This document shows, one piece after another, positions 7,879 to 17,241 of a stretch of 28,540 nt of DNA. Origin of the DNA: an uncultured Eubacteriales bacterium (GTDB lineage: Bacteria; Bacillota_A; Clostridia; Christensenellales; Aristaeellaceae). Where the stretch lies: positions 1 through 28,540 of the forward strand of contig OMRS01000261.1 of NCBI GenBank assembly GCA_900313545.1, in the 5' to 3' direction. Under the pieces are notes generated by a model. It was not told where the DNA came from, searched no databases, and was given only the letters and a program-made list of their open reading frames with translations. Position 1 is the stretch's first letter; every line of letters starts with the position of its first letter. Made by a program: the position numbers and the translations under genes.

Positions 7879-9777
7879 TCAGGATGCGGACTTCGAAAGG
7901 GTCCCCTTTTCAAACAGGGCGCGGATGGCGTTGAGTACCGCCAGAACCATGACACCCACGTCCGCAAAGATCGCCAGCCACATGGAGGCAATGCCCAGGG
8001 CGGAGAGCAGCAGGCAAACCAGCTTGATGCCGATGGCCAGCCAGATGTTTTCCGTGACAATGCGCATGCACCTGCGGGCGATGCGGATAGCCTGGGGAAG
8101 ACGAAGGGGATTGTCGTCCATGAGCACCACGTCAGCGGCCTCGATGGCCGCATCGCTGCCCAGTGCTCCCATGGCAATGCCCACATCCGCCCGGGAGATC
8201 ACCGGCGCATCGTTGATGCCGTCCCCCACAAAGGCAACCTGCTCCCGGGGTTCTTTCTCCTTCAGGATGGACTCCAGGATGGAGAGCTTTTCGTCGGGCA
8301 GCAGGCCCGCGTGGAATTCCGTGATGGACAGCGTCCGGGCGGCTTCGCCGGCCGGGCCGGGAGCATCGCCGGTGAGCATCACGATGCGGTGAACGCCGCA
8401 GTCCCTGAGGGAGCGGACGGCCTCCCGGCTGGTGGGCTTGACCTCGTCATAGATGTGGATGCAGCCGGAGTAGGAGCCCTCGGCGGTGACGTGGACGATG
8501 GTCCCGCCGACACTGCAGGGCTGGGGAGTGAGATGCTGCTCCTCGAGCATGCGCGCATTTCCGCAGGAGACCGGCTTTCCGTCCACGAGGGCGGAGACCC
8601 CGTGGCCGGCCGTTTCGGTGATCTCATGCACGCGGGAACGGTCCGGTTCCTGTCCGGCGGCGCTGACCAGGGAGCGGGCGATGGGGTGGGTGCTGGCGCA
8701 CTCGCAGTGGGAGGCCAGGTCCAGCAGGGTCTCTCTGGACATGTTCACGGGATGCACCGCATGGACCGCAAAGTTGCCCCGGGTCAGGGTTCCGGTTTTG
8801 TCAAAGACCACGGTCCGTACGGCGCTGAGCGCCTCCAGGAAATTGGATCCCTTGATCAGGATTCCCTGGCGGCTGGCGGCGCCCAGCCCCGCAAAGAAGG
8901 TCAGGGGGATGGAGATCACCAGCGCGCAGGGGCAGGAGATGACAAGAAAAGTGAGCGCGCGGTAAAGCCAGTCCATGAAATCCACGCTCCGGCCGGACAG
9001 GGCCAGCGCGAGGGGCGGAAGAAGCGCCAGGGCCAGGGCGCCCGCGCACACGGCCGGGGTATAGATGCGGGCGAAGCGGGTGATGAAGTTCTCTGAGCGG
9101 GATTTCCGGGAGCTGGCGTTTTCCACCAGGTCCAGAATCCGTGAGGCGGTGGAATCCCCGAATTCCCGGGTGGTCCGGATGCGGAGCACGCTTTCCTGGT
9201 TGATGCAGCCGCTGGCCACGCTCTCTCCGGGACGGACGGGGCGGGGGACGCTCTCGCCGGTCAGGGCGGAGGTGTCCAGGCTGCTCTCCCCTTCAAGCAC
9301 TTCCCCGTCGATGGGAATGCGCTCGCCGGGGGAGACCAGAATGACGGTGCCCACCGGGACTTCATCCGGATCCGTCTGTACGGGGCCCTCCGGGGTCTCC
9401 ACATACGCGGTGTCCGGCCGGATGTCCATCAGGGCGGAGATGCTGCGGCGGCTCTTGCCCACGGCGACGCTTTCAAAGAGTTCGCCGATCTGATAAAAGA
9501 GCATGACCGCCACCGCCTCCGTATACTCTCCCCGTCCGGAAAAGGCAAGGAGAAAGGCGCCCAGGGTGGCCACGGCCATGAGGAAGTTCTCGTCAAAGAC
9601 CTGACGGTTGCAGATTCCCCTGAAGGCCCGCAGGAGAATGTCATGCCCGATCAGGAGGTAGCAGGCCACATACCCGGCCACGCGCAGGGGAGGGGGAAGA
9701 GGCACGGCCCCAAGCACCACAAGCCCCAGCGCGCAGCCCAGAATCCTGGCCAGGGATTTTTTCTGTTTTTTCGTCAT
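7879..9777 (-). CDS. P1B-type heavy-metal ATPase, Zn2+/Cd2+ class (ZntA/CadA-like), without N-terminal HMA domain
   Basis: A 632-residue export pump. Visible landmarks: paired N-terminal helices, LFYQIGELFE, the actuator motif TGES, the metal-site CPC in helix 6 (C282, C284), the phosphorylated Asp in DKTGTLT (D326), the HP motif (STHPIAR), and the hinge GDGINDAP. The last helix pair contains FADVGVMVLAVLNAIR, where the Asp matches the metal-binding residue of Zn/Cd pumps. This, with SCPCALV and MGALGSDAAIEAADVVLMDDNP, favours zinc/cadmium (possibly lead) over copper. The metal-binding HMA domain normally fused at the N-terminus is encoded separately just upstream (15-nt gap). The divergent ArsR-type gene is the likely regulator. 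Confidence 0.92.
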   Translation of the reverse strand: MTKKQKKSLARILGCALGLVVLGAVPLPPPLRVAGYVACYLLIGHDILLRAFRGICNRQVFDENFLMAVATLGAFLLAFSGRGEYTEAVAVMLFYQIGELFESVAVGKSRRSISALMDIRPDTAYVETPEGPVQTDPDEVPVGTVILVSPGERIPIDGEVLEGESSLDTSALTGESVPRPVRPGESVASGCINQESVLRIRTTREFGDSTASRILDLVENASSRKSRSENFITRFARIYTPAVCAGALALALLPPLALALSGRSVDFMDWLYRALTFLVISCPCALVISIPLTFFAGLGAASRQGILIKGSNFLEALSAVRTVVFDKTGTLTRGNFAVHAVHPVNMSRETLLDLASHCECASTHPIARSLVSAAGQEPDRSRVHEITETAGHGVSALVDGKPVSCGNARMLEEQHLTPQPCSVGGTIVHVTAEGSYSGCIHIYDEVKPTSREAVRSLRDCGVHRIVMLTGDAPGPAGEAARTLSITEFHAGLLPDEKLSILESILKEKEPREQVAFVGDGINDAPVISRADVGIAMGALGSDAAIEAADVVLMDDNPLRLPQAIRIARRCMRIVTENIWLAIGIKLVCLLLSALGIASMWLAIFADVGVMVLAVLNAIRALFEKGTLSKSAS

Positions 9778-9792
9778 CTGAACTCATCTTCT

Positions 9793-10011
9793 TTAAAATG
9801 AAATCTCGCAGTCGCTTTCCACCCTGCGGCAGGCGGCCAGCACGCGGGGCATGACCTCGGCAGGAGAGGCGCCCTCCGCGAAGGTGACCTTCATTTTGAG
9901 GGTCATGTAGTTGACGGTGACGCCGGCAACGCCCGCCACCTGTGCGGCAGCGGTCTCCATTTTGGCGGCGCAGTTGGCGCAGTCCACTTCAATGGGATAG
10001 GTCTTGGTCAT
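9793..10011 (-). CDS. Stand-alone HMA metal-binding protein, partner of the ATPase
   Basis: A 72-residue heavy-metal-associated domain with the metal-binding CxxC as DCANC (C11, C14), followed by AAKMETAAAQVAGV and the usual beta strands (TVNYMTLKMKVTF). The DCANC form is the one commonly fused to the N-terminus of Zn/Cd pumps, so this gene looks like the detached metal-loading domain of the ATPase downstream. The start is well supported by AAAGGAGG 7 nt or so upstream. It is the first gene of the minus-strand operon and carries the promoter and operator. Confidence 0.9.
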   Translation of the reverse strand: MTKTYPIEVDCANCAAKMETAAAQVAGVAGVTVNYMTLKMKVTFAEGASPAEVMPRVLAACRRVESDCEISF

Positions 10012-10031
10012 GGGACATCCTCCTTTGCTTG

Positions 10032-10057
10032 ATTAAACGATTAAACACTTGTTTAAT
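10032..10057. promoter_or_regulatory. Probable ArsR-family operator controlling the metal-efflux operon
   Basis: A perfect inverted repeat ATTAAAC-ACTT-GTTTAAT (10040-10057), preceded by another direct copy of ATTAAAC (10032-10038). The AT-rich dyad is of the kind bound by CadC/CzrA/SmtB-type repressors. It lies just downstream of the predicted start of the minus-strand transcript, where a bound repressor would block it. Confidence 0.7.
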
Positions 10058-10067
10058 TGATGGCTAA

Positions 10068-10096
10068 ATCATACACCCCCCTCCCTCCCGTGTCAA
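10068..10096 (-). promoter_or_regulatory. Promoter of the HMA-ATPase operon
   Basis: On the minus strand, consensus TTGACA (10096-10091), 17-nt spacer, TATGAT (10073-10068). A strong sigma-A type promoter, about 57 nt upstream of the HMA start codon, with the operator immediately downstream. Confidence 0.85.
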
Positions 10097-10101
10097 GGGA
10101 T

Positions 10102-10130
10102 TTGCAAAAAAAGTCAGCCTGTGACATAAT
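10102..10130 (+). promoter_or_regulatory. Promoter of the ArsR-degV unit
   Basis: TTGCAA (10102-10107), 17-nt spacer, CATAAT (10125-10130). It is divergent from the ATPase promoter with the two -35 boxes only 5 nt apart. It gives a leader of about 25 nt before the GTG start at 10163. Confidence 0.75.
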
Positions 10131-10162
10131 AGACTATCTTTGAAAAAAGGGGGCGACAGGCT

Positions 10163-10528
10163 GTGCCGAGGATCGTTCTTCCCCATCACCATGGAGAAGT
10201 GACGCAGGGACTGTTTGAACGCCTGCCGGAGAGCGAGGAGCTGCGTCTGGTTTCAGACCTGTTCAAGGAGATGAGCGACAGCAGCCGCATCCGGATTTTC
10301 TGGCTGCTGTGCCACTGCGAGGAGTGCGTAAGCAATCTGTCGGCCATGGTGGACATGACGGCACCGGCGGTCTCCCACCACCTTGCCCGGCTGAAAGCCA
10401 GCGGTCTGGTGGTTTCCCGCAGGGAAGGAAAGGAAGTCTATTACACCGCGGCACAGACCCGCAAGGCCCAGCTGCTGCATCATATGATTGAGGACCTCGT
10501 GGAGATCACCTGTCCGGAACAGGAATAA
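10163..10528 (+). CDS. ArsR/SmtB-family metal-sensing transcriptional repressor
   Basis: A 121-residue winged-helix repressor. The helix-turn-helix is clear (VSNLSAMVDMTAPAVSHHLARLKASGLV), followed by the beta wing (VSRREGKEVYYTA). Candidate metal ligands are the N-terminal HHH (residues 8-10), Cys residues in CHCEEC, and the C-terminal HH plus TCPEQE. The alpha-3 metal site that reads CVC in CadC is CVS here, so the site differs from classic CadC. The start is GTG at 10163, with a GGGGG-type SD 9 nt upstream. Divergent from the metal pump operon across an operator, it most likely represses that operon until zinc or cadmium binds. Confidence 0.88.
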   Translation: MPRIVLPHHHGEVTQGLFERLPESEELRLVSDLFKEMSDSSRIRIFWLLCHCEECVSNLSAMVDMTAPAVSHHLARLKASGLVVSRREGKEVYYTAAQTRKAQLLHHMIEDLVEITCPEQE

Positions 10529-10539
10529 AGGAGAGAAAT

Positions 10540-12623
<2,084 letters not shown>

Positions 12624-12641
12624 CAAGCGAGGAGAAGGAAC

Positions 12642-13253
12642 ATGGGACAGTTGACCATCACCAGGGACCTTCAGGGAATTCAGGGGCTGCACCTGATCAA
12701 GCCCGCGGTCCATGGAGACAGCCGCGGCTATTTTATGGAAACCTACAACAAGCGGGACCTGGAGGAGGCCGGCATCGATATTACCTTCGTGCAGCACAAC
12801 CAGAGCATGTCCACCAAGGGAGTGCTGAGGGGGCTGCATTATCAGAAGCACTTCCCCCAGACCAAACTGGTGAGGGTGATCCGTGGGGAGGTCTACGATG
12901 TGGTGGTGGACCTGAGGGCGGGAAGTCCGACCTATGGACGGTATCACGGTGAGGTGCTGACCGCTGAGAACCTGCACCAGTTCCTGGTTCCCCGGGGCTT
13001 TGCCCACGGGTTTCTGGTCCTGAGCGACGAGGCGGAGTTCTGCTACCTCTGTGACGACTTCTATCATCCCAACGATGAGGGCGGACTGGCCTGGAATGAT
13101 CCTGAAATCGGAATCAGCTGGCCGCGGGTCGAGGGAGAGTACAGAGGGAATGCCTGCGCACAGGGCTATACGCTTGACGGCGTCCCCCTGAACCTGTCCG
13201 ACAAGGATCAGAAATGGCCCGGAATCCGGGAGGCGTTCCGCTTCGAAAGCTGA
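12642..13253 (+). CDS. rfbC: dTDP-4-dehydrorhamnose 3,5-epimerase
   Basis: A 203-residue cupin-fold enzyme for the third step of dTDP-L-rhamnose synthesis, which supplies rhamnose for cell-wall polysaccharides. Family features: FxETYN near residue 32, QHNQSMSTKGVLRGLHYQ with the catalytic His at residue 66, LVRVIRGEVYDVVVDLR, and PRGFAHGFLVLSD. The length is somewhat above the usual 180-190 residues. AGGAGAAGG precedes the ATG. It starts 18 nt after tgt, so it may be read through from it. rfbB and rfbD are not in this window. Confidence 0.94.
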   Translation: MGQLTITRDLQGIQGLHLIKPAVHGDSRGYFMETYNKRDLEEAGIDITFVQHNQSMSTKGVLRGLHYQKHFPQTKLVRVIRGEVYDVVVDLRAGSPTYGRYHGEVLTAENLHQFLVPRGFAHGFLVLSDEAEFCYLCDDFYHPNDEGGLAWNDPEIGISWPRVEGEYRGNACAQGYTLDGVPLNLSDKDQKWPGIREAFRFES

Positions 13254-13426
13254 ACGGCCGTCTCTCTGACCATGAAGAGGCTTCCCTGTGAACCTTGTCT
13301 GATTGATGAAGAGAGCATGCCGGCGCTGCGGCCGGTGCCCGATACGGACTGTTGCTGAAGACGGATAAACAATCAGGAAGACGATGCTTCAAACCCAGAG
13401 AACCGACATAATGAAGGGAAAGACAC

Positions 13427-14314
13427 ATGAAAGGCATTATTCTGGCCGGCGGTGCAGGAACCCGGCTGTATCCCCTGACCAAGGTGACCAGCAAGCAGCT
13501 GCTGCCGGTCTACGACAAACCCATGATCTATTATCCCCTGAGCACGCTGATGCTGGCAGGAATCCGGGATATCCTGATTATCAGCACGCCGGAGGATACC
13601 CCGCGCTTTGAAACGCTGCTGGGAGACGGCAGCCAGTTCGGCATCTCTCTTCGCTACAAGGTCCAGCCTTCCCCTGACGGACTGGCCCAGGCCTTTATCC
13701 TTGGCGCTGAATTCATTGCGGGCGAGGCCTGCGCCATGGTGCTGGGAGACAACATTTTCTATGGCAACGGCCTGAGGTCCATGCTGAAGTTTGCCGTGAA
13801 CAATGCGGAGAAGAAAGGCCGGGGCACCGTATTTGGCTACTATGTCTCGGACCCCGAGCGCTTTGGCGTGGTGACCTTTGACAGCGAGGGACATGCCACC
13901 AGCATTGAGGAAAAACCCCAAAGGCCCAAGTCCAGTTATGCGGTGACCGGCCTGTACTTCTACCCGGCCGGCGTGGACAGGCGGGCGGAGGAGGTTCGTC
14001 CCTCCGCGCGGGGGGAACTGGAAATCACCACCCTCAATGAGATGTATCTGAAGGACGGACTGCTGGATGTTCAGCTGATGGGCCGCGGGTTTGCCTGGCT
14101 GGATACCGGGACCGTGGATTCCCTTCTGCAGGCGGCCAACTTTGTGGAGATGATTCAGGCAAGGCAGGGAATCACCATTTCCGCTCCGGAGGAGATTGCC
14201 TATATCAACGGATTCATCGACCAGGCAAAGCTGATGGAGAGCGCGGCGGCCTATGGGAAGTCCCCCTACGGGGAGCATCTGAAGGCCGTGGCAGAAGGAA
14301 AGCTTCATTACTGA
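13427..14314 (+). CDS. rfbA: Glucose-1-phosphate thymidylyltransferase
   Basis: A 295-residue nucleotidyltransferase that makes dTDP-glucose from dTTP and glucose-1-phosphate, the first step toward dTDP-rhamnose. The nucleotide-binding start is [13 protein letters not shown], followed by [30 protein letters not shown] and the conserved FAWLDTGT are also present. The length is normal. The ATG has GAAGGG about 8 nt upstream. The 173-nt gap after rfbC holds no gene or clear terminator, so the pair may be one transcript. Confidence 0.96.
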   Translation: MKGIILAGGAGTRLYPLTKVTSKQLLPVYDKPMIYYPLSTLMLAGIRDILIISTPEDTPRFETLLGDGSQFGISLRYKVQPSPDGLAQAFILGAEFIAGEACAMVLGDNIFYGNGLRSMLKFAVNNAEKKGRGTVFGYYVSDPERFGVVTFDSEGHATSIEEKPQRPKSSYAVTGLYFYPAGVDRRAEEVRPSARGELEITTLNEMYLKDGLLDVQLMGRGFAWLDTGTVDSLLQAANFVEMIQARQGITISAPEEIAYINGFIDQAKLMESAAAYGKSPYGEHLKAVAEGKLHY

Positions 14315-14436
14315 GAAAACCGGGACCTGGAGGGCTTGTTAAGCAGCAGGGCGGATGCCGCCAGGAGGACGGCCCGGCATGCGGCTTCCCGGGGAGGAAC
14401 GAAGAGCCCCGGAGGCGGCAAAGCGGCAGGATGCAC

Positions 14437-14465
14437 TTGCCTTTTGCAGGTAAAGCGAATATAAT
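14437..14465 (+). promoter_or_regulatory. Promoter of yajC
   Basis: TTGCCT (14437-14442), 17-nt spacer, TATAAT (14460-14465): a perfect -10 and optimal spacing, 35 nt upstream of the start codon. The upstream part of this 185-nt gap (14315-14436) is GC-rich and shows no gene. Confidence 0.8.
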
Positions 14466-14499
14466 TTCAGCTACGAAATAGAAAGGATGTGTTTTTCCA

Positions 14500-14931
14500 A
14501 TGAATTTTGATTTGTTCTCCATGGCCTCAGCCATCGCGGAGGGAACTCAGGCGGCGGCAGGAGCTGCGACTCAGGCGGCAGGTGCTGCGGCTGAGACGGC
14601 GGAAGCGGCCCAGATGTCCGGCAGTGCGGCGTTTGTTTACTATGCCGTGCAGTTTGCGCCCATGATCCTGATCTTTGTGGTGTTCTATTTTGTCCTGATC
14701 CGTCCCCAGCGCAAGAAGGACAAGGAAGCCAAAGCCATGCTGGCCGGCCTCAAGGTGGGAGACCGGATCTGCACCATCGGCGGCATCTACGCCACTGTCA
14801 CGGCCATCAAGGATGATGTGCTGACGGTGGAAGTCGGCGGCAAGGAGAAGAGCGAACTGATGATTGCCCGCTGGGCTGTGCGCAGTGTGGAGCAGCTGTC
14901 CATCACCAATGACGCGGAGCAGCTGATCTGA
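14500..14931 (+). CDS. yajC: Preprotein translocase accessory subunit YajC
   Basis: A 143-residue YajC protein, a small membrane partner of the SecDF complex in protein export. The first 45 residues are an unusual Ala/Gln/Thr-rich extension. One membrane helix follows (FAPMILIFVVFYFVLIRP), then the hallmark RPQRKKDKE and the C-terminal domain (GLKVGDRICTIGGIYATV). The SD (AAAGGA) is about 12 nt upstream, slightly long. It has its own promoter and terminator. secD and secF, often next to yajC, do not follow here. Confidence 0.94.
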   Translation: MNFDLFSMASAIAEGTQAAAGAATQAAGAAAETAEAAQMSGSAAFVYYAVQFAPMILIFVVFYFVLIRPQRKKDKEAKAMLAGLKVGDRICTIGGIYATVTAIKDDVLTVEVGGKEKSELMIARWAVRSVEQLSITNDAEQLI

Positions 14932-14942
14932 TTAAGAAATTC

Positions 14943-14979
14943 AAACCCCCTGACAGGAATTGCTGTCAGGGGGTTTTTT
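14943..14979 (+). terminator. Strong intrinsic terminator after yajC
   Basis: A perfect 14-bp stem (AAACCCCCTGACAG / CTGTCAGGGGGTTT) with a 6-nt loop and a six-T tract starting at 14974, 12 nt after the stop codon. Confidence 0.92.
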
Positions 14980-15060
14980 GATGCGAATGCTTCCGGATGA
15001 ATCTGTGATGGAAAGGAAATATCCGCCCTGAACGGGAAGGGAACAGTCCCTTTCAAACAG

Positions 15061-15086
15061 AAAACCCCTTCCCGGACGGGAAGGGG
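15061..15086 (-). terminator. Terminator of the rpsF-ssb-rpsR operon
   Basis: CCCCTTCCCG / CGGGAAGGGG (15065-15074 and 15077-15086) with a very tight loop, followed on the minus strand by TTTT. It lies 13 nt beyond the rpsR stop codon. Confidence 0.8.
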
Positions 15087-15098
15087 CGGTGTGCGTGA

Positions 15099-15362
15099 TT
15101 AGTCAGCGCTGTAGGGCAGAAGCGCGATGGCACGGGCGCGCTTGATGGCCTCGGACAGCTGACGCTGATGCTTTGCACAGGTTCCGGTCATACGGCGGGG
15201 AAGAATCTTCCCGCGCTCGTTGATGTTCCGGCGCATACGGGAGTTCAGATCACGGAACTCCTTGTAATCGATGTATTCGATCTTATCAACGCAGAAGGCG
15301 CAAACCTTCCTACGCGGCTTTCTGCCACCGCGAGGACGGCGGGCCTGACGATCCTCAGACAT
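15099..15362 (-). CDS. rpsR: 30S ribosomal protein S18
   Basis: An 87-residue ribosomal protein of the small-subunit platform, where it pairs with S6. The core is clear: [40 protein letters not shown], and [27 protein letters not shown] plus CAKH form a four-ligand (Cys3His) pattern typical of zinc-binding S18 forms. The start has AAAGGAG 7 nt upstream. It is the last gene of the operon. Confidence 0.97.
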   Translation of the reverse strand: MSEDRQARRPRGGRKPRRKVCAFCVDKIEYIDYKEFRDLNSRMRRNINERGKILPRRMTGTCAKHQRQLSEAIKRARAIALLPYSAD

Positions 15363-15377
15363 GAAGTTCTCCTTTCA

Positions 15378-15401
15378 GGCCGGCTGTTCCGGCCGGTTTT
15401 T
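15378..15401 (+). terminator. Terminator-like hairpin, oriented against the operon, between ssb and rpsR
   Basis: GGCCGG-CTGTT-CCGGCC (15378-15394) followed by GG and five T residues on the plus strand. The surrounding genes run on the minus strand, so as a terminator it would stop antisense transcription; on the operon mRNA it is simply a hairpin just before the rpsR SD. Confidence 0.45.
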
Positions 15402-15410
15402 CTCGGTCAA

Positions 15411-15917
15411 TCAGAACGGGAGTTCATCCTCATCCGGGTTGGCATTGCTGAAGCTGCCCTTGCTGTCAACCGGAGCATATCCGGTGGTGTCAGGACGGGA
15501 CTGAGCGGGTGCCTGGCTCTGCGCGGGAGCGCTGTAGCTGTTTCCGGAGGAATACTGGGAATTGGACGGCGAATACTCACCGTTGCTTCCGCCTCCGGCC
15601 GGTGTAAGGAATTCAACCTCGTCGGCAATGATCTGCACGGAATAGCGCTTGGTTCCGTCGGCGGCCTCAAAATTGTCGTTCTGAATGCTTCCGACGACGC
15701 CCACCTTGCGGCCTTTGGCAAGGAACCGTCCGCAGTTTTCAGCGGTTTTCCCAAAGGTGGTGACCCTGAAGAAGTCTGCGGTGGGGGCGTTGCCTTCCTG
15801 CCCCTGCCGGACGCGGCGGTTGACGGCGATATTCAGATTACAGACAGCAAGACCGGACTGGGTGACGCGCGATTCCGGATCCCGGGTTAAATTGCCGATC
15901 AAAATGACTCTGTTCAT
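15411..15917 (-). CDS. ssb: Single-stranded DNA-binding protein
   Basis: A 168-residue SSB that coats single-stranded DNA during replication and repair. The OB-fold spans roughly residues 1-108 (MNRVILIGNLTRDPE through YSVQIIADEVEFL). A flexible Ser/Gln/Ala/Pro-rich linker follows, and the protein ends in the acidic tip DEDELPF that docks partner proteins. The SD is GAGGT, 7 nt or so upstream. It sits between rpsF (41-nt gap) and rpsR (48-nt gap), the usual Firmicutes order. Confidence 0.97.
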   Translation of the reverse strand: MNRVILIGNLTRDPESRVTQSGLAVCNLNIAVNRRVRQGQEGNAPTADFFRVTTFGKTAENCGRFLAKGRKVGVVGSIQNDNFEAADGTKRYSVQIIADEVEFLTPAGGGSNGEYSPSNSQYSSGNSYSAPAQSQAPAQSRPDTTGYAPVDSKGSFSNANPDEDELPF

Positions 15918-15958
15918 ACGTTACCTCGCTGGTTTTCTTCCAAGTGAAGGCAGGAGGA

Positions 15959-16348
15959 TTACTCCTGAGCGGTCTCTTCGGGAGCCTCAGCTGCAGCCTC
16001 AGCTGCGGGGGCTTCCTCAGCCGCGGGGGCAGGAACTGCCTTGGGCTTGATGCCGACCTTCTTCGTCAGAAGCTTGACCACCTGAGAACGCAGAATGTTC
16101 TCGTTGTTGCCGAGATTACGGGAGAGCTCCTTGGGCAGAGTGGCCTCGCCGTTGAAAGCTACATACACGTAATATCCTTCGGTCTTGTAATCGATGGCGT
16201 AAGCAAGACGGCGCTTGCCCCACTCCTCGACCTTGACGACTTCACCGCCGTTTGCGGTGATGATGCCATTGAACTTCTCGATGAGCGCCTTGCGGGCTTC
16301 CTCTTCGCAAGCAACATCAATGACATAGATGATTTCGTAGTTGTTCAT
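15959..16348 (-). CDS. rpsF: 30S ribosomal protein S6
   Basis: A 129-residue ribosomal protein that binds S18 on the 30S platform. It begins MNNYEIIYVIDV, with the conserved WGKRRLAYAIDYKTEGYYVYVAF in the middle. The last 25 residues are an Ala/Glu/Pro-rich acidic tail, longer than in many S6 proteins. The reading frame is open further upstream to 16429, but the ATG at 16348 is chosen because AAAGGAGGTG lies 9 nt upstream and the family start aligns there. It is the first gene of rpsF-ssb-rpsR. Confidence 0.97.
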   Translation of the reverse strand: MNNYEIIYVIDVACEEEARKALIEKFNGIITANGGEVVKVEEWGKRRLAYAIDYKTEGYYVYVAFNGEATLPKELSRNLGNNENILRSQVVKLLTKKVGIKPKAVPAPAAEEAPAAEAAAEAPEETAQE

Positions 16349-16371
16349 GATGTCTTTCACCTCCTTTTGGA

Positions 16372-16414
16372 CTCTGGCTCTGCAATCTTTCATGCAGAAC
16401 AAGGATGTGCCGAG
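16372..16414 (-). promoter_or_regulatory. Structured leader of the rpsF operon, possible S6:S18 autoregulatory site
   Basis: In the rpsF leader RNA, TCTGCA (16398-16393) pairs with TGCAGA (16384-16379), and outside it GCC-containing arms (16411-16409 and 16378-16376) pair, leaving a one-sided 10-nt bulge. Many bacteria regulate this operon by binding of the S6:S18 dimer to a hairpin leader with an asymmetric bulge. Position and general shape fit, but the conserved bulge bases were not confirmed. Confidence 0.4.
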
Positions 16415-16419
16415 CAAGG

Positions 16420-16448
16420 AGTATATCATCGGGTCTTTCGTAATTCAA
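16420..16448 (-). promoter_or_regulatory. Promoter of the rpsF-ssb-rpsR operon
   Basis: On the minus strand, TTGAAT (16448-16443), 17-nt spacer, TATACT (16425-16420), giving a leader of about 65 nt before rpsF. The adjoining region 16449-16590 contains no gene that I can support. Confidence 0.8.
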
Positions 16449-16590
16449 GGGGAAAATGCGGTTTTTTCAAAATTTCGGGGGCACTATTTCACATCAAAGG
16501 ACCGGTCAGCATCCGGCAGGGATTCCATCAGCCTTTTGTGCCTGTTCATCCCTCCCTGAGAAACGGATGAATTCCATGGAACCGGAAAAA

Positions 16591-16619
16591 GAAGAACCCC
16601 GTCTGCAGGGCAGACGGGG
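16591..16619 (-). terminator. Terminator after the SdpI-like gene
   Basis: Perfect 10-bp stem CCCCGTCTGC / GCAGACGGGG (16597-16606 and 16610-16619) with an AGG loop, followed on the minus strand by a pyrimidine-rich tract (TTCTTCTTTTT). It ends the regulator/SdpI-like operon. Confidence 0.8.
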
Positions 16620-16641
16620 GGAAAAACGGGAGATCCTCAAA

Positions 16642-17241
16642 CTACAGCAGCAGAAGGAGGGATCCGGCAAACAGCAGGCAAAGGCCGCACCGGAAAAAGA
16701 GGAGCGCTGCTTTCTGATGGAGGGCTTTCCAGCCTTCGGGGGAGGCCATGGAGGCGGCGGTCCGCAGTCCCCAGATGCTCCGGTAAGGGATATTGTCAGC
16801 CTGCGTGCCATAGATGAGCAGCACACATCCGGCAGCCATCAGCACCGTGAGGGGCAGGGAAGGGGAGGAAGAGCCTGCATCTGCGCTGAAGTAGCAGAAA
16901 TAGGCATGGGCGATGGCGACTGTATCCAGCACAAGCAGCAGGGGAACGAAAAGCGCAAGGAAACCTGCAGCCTGACAGCCGGCTCCCCGCATCCCTGCTG
17001 AAGCCTCCTGCAAATCGGCCAGATGTGCCTGGCGGACGATCCGATCCGTTTTCAGGCTGACGAAGATCAGAAGAAAAGGCCAGACCATGAGGAAAGCCCT
17101 GCTGCCCTGAAGGAACGGCAGCAGGGACACCACCGGCGGAAACAGGGGCAGACAGATGGAAATCAGGACCATGGCGGCATATTTGGCCGGACCGTAGAAC
17201 AGGGACAGGATATGCCCGGGAGGCCTCGTTCGTTTAATCAA
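16642..17241 (-). CDS. SdpI-like integral membrane protein
   Basis: A 199-residue protein with about five or six membrane segments. The C-terminal part (IPYRSIWGLRTAASMASPEGWKALHQK, quoted here in pieces: SIWGLRT, SPEGWKALHQK) resembles the conserved end of SdpI/YhfL proteins, where a G-x-RT motif is followed by a W and an H before the last helix. SdpI is the immunity protein against the SdpC toxin in Bacillus, but the wider family has other, mostly unknown, roles. The start is taken as TTG at 17241 because GGAGGTGAT lies at the right distance; a GTG at 17253 would lie on top of that SD. The TTG overlaps the end of the GntR gene (TTGATTAA), so translation is coupled. The N-terminal half is not recognised. 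Confidence 0.55.
   Translation of the reverse strand: MIKRTRPPGHILSLFYGPAKYAAMVLISICLPLFPPVVSLLPFLQGSRAFLMVWPFLLIFVSLKTDRIVRQAHLADLQEASAGMRGAGCQAAGFLALFVPLLLVLDTVAIAHAYFCYFSADAGSSSPSLPLTVLMAAGCVLLIYGTQADNIPYRSIWGLRTAASMASPEGWKALHQKAALLFFRCGLCLLFAGSLLLLL

Noticed and set aside
7858..9096. 412-codon plus-strand ORF opposite the metal ATPase
   Set aside because: Antisense to a well-supported ATPase and begins within the terminator hairpin.
13254..13426. Gene or promoter between rfbC and rfbA
   Set aside because: No ORF with an SD and no hexamer pair with good spacing was found.
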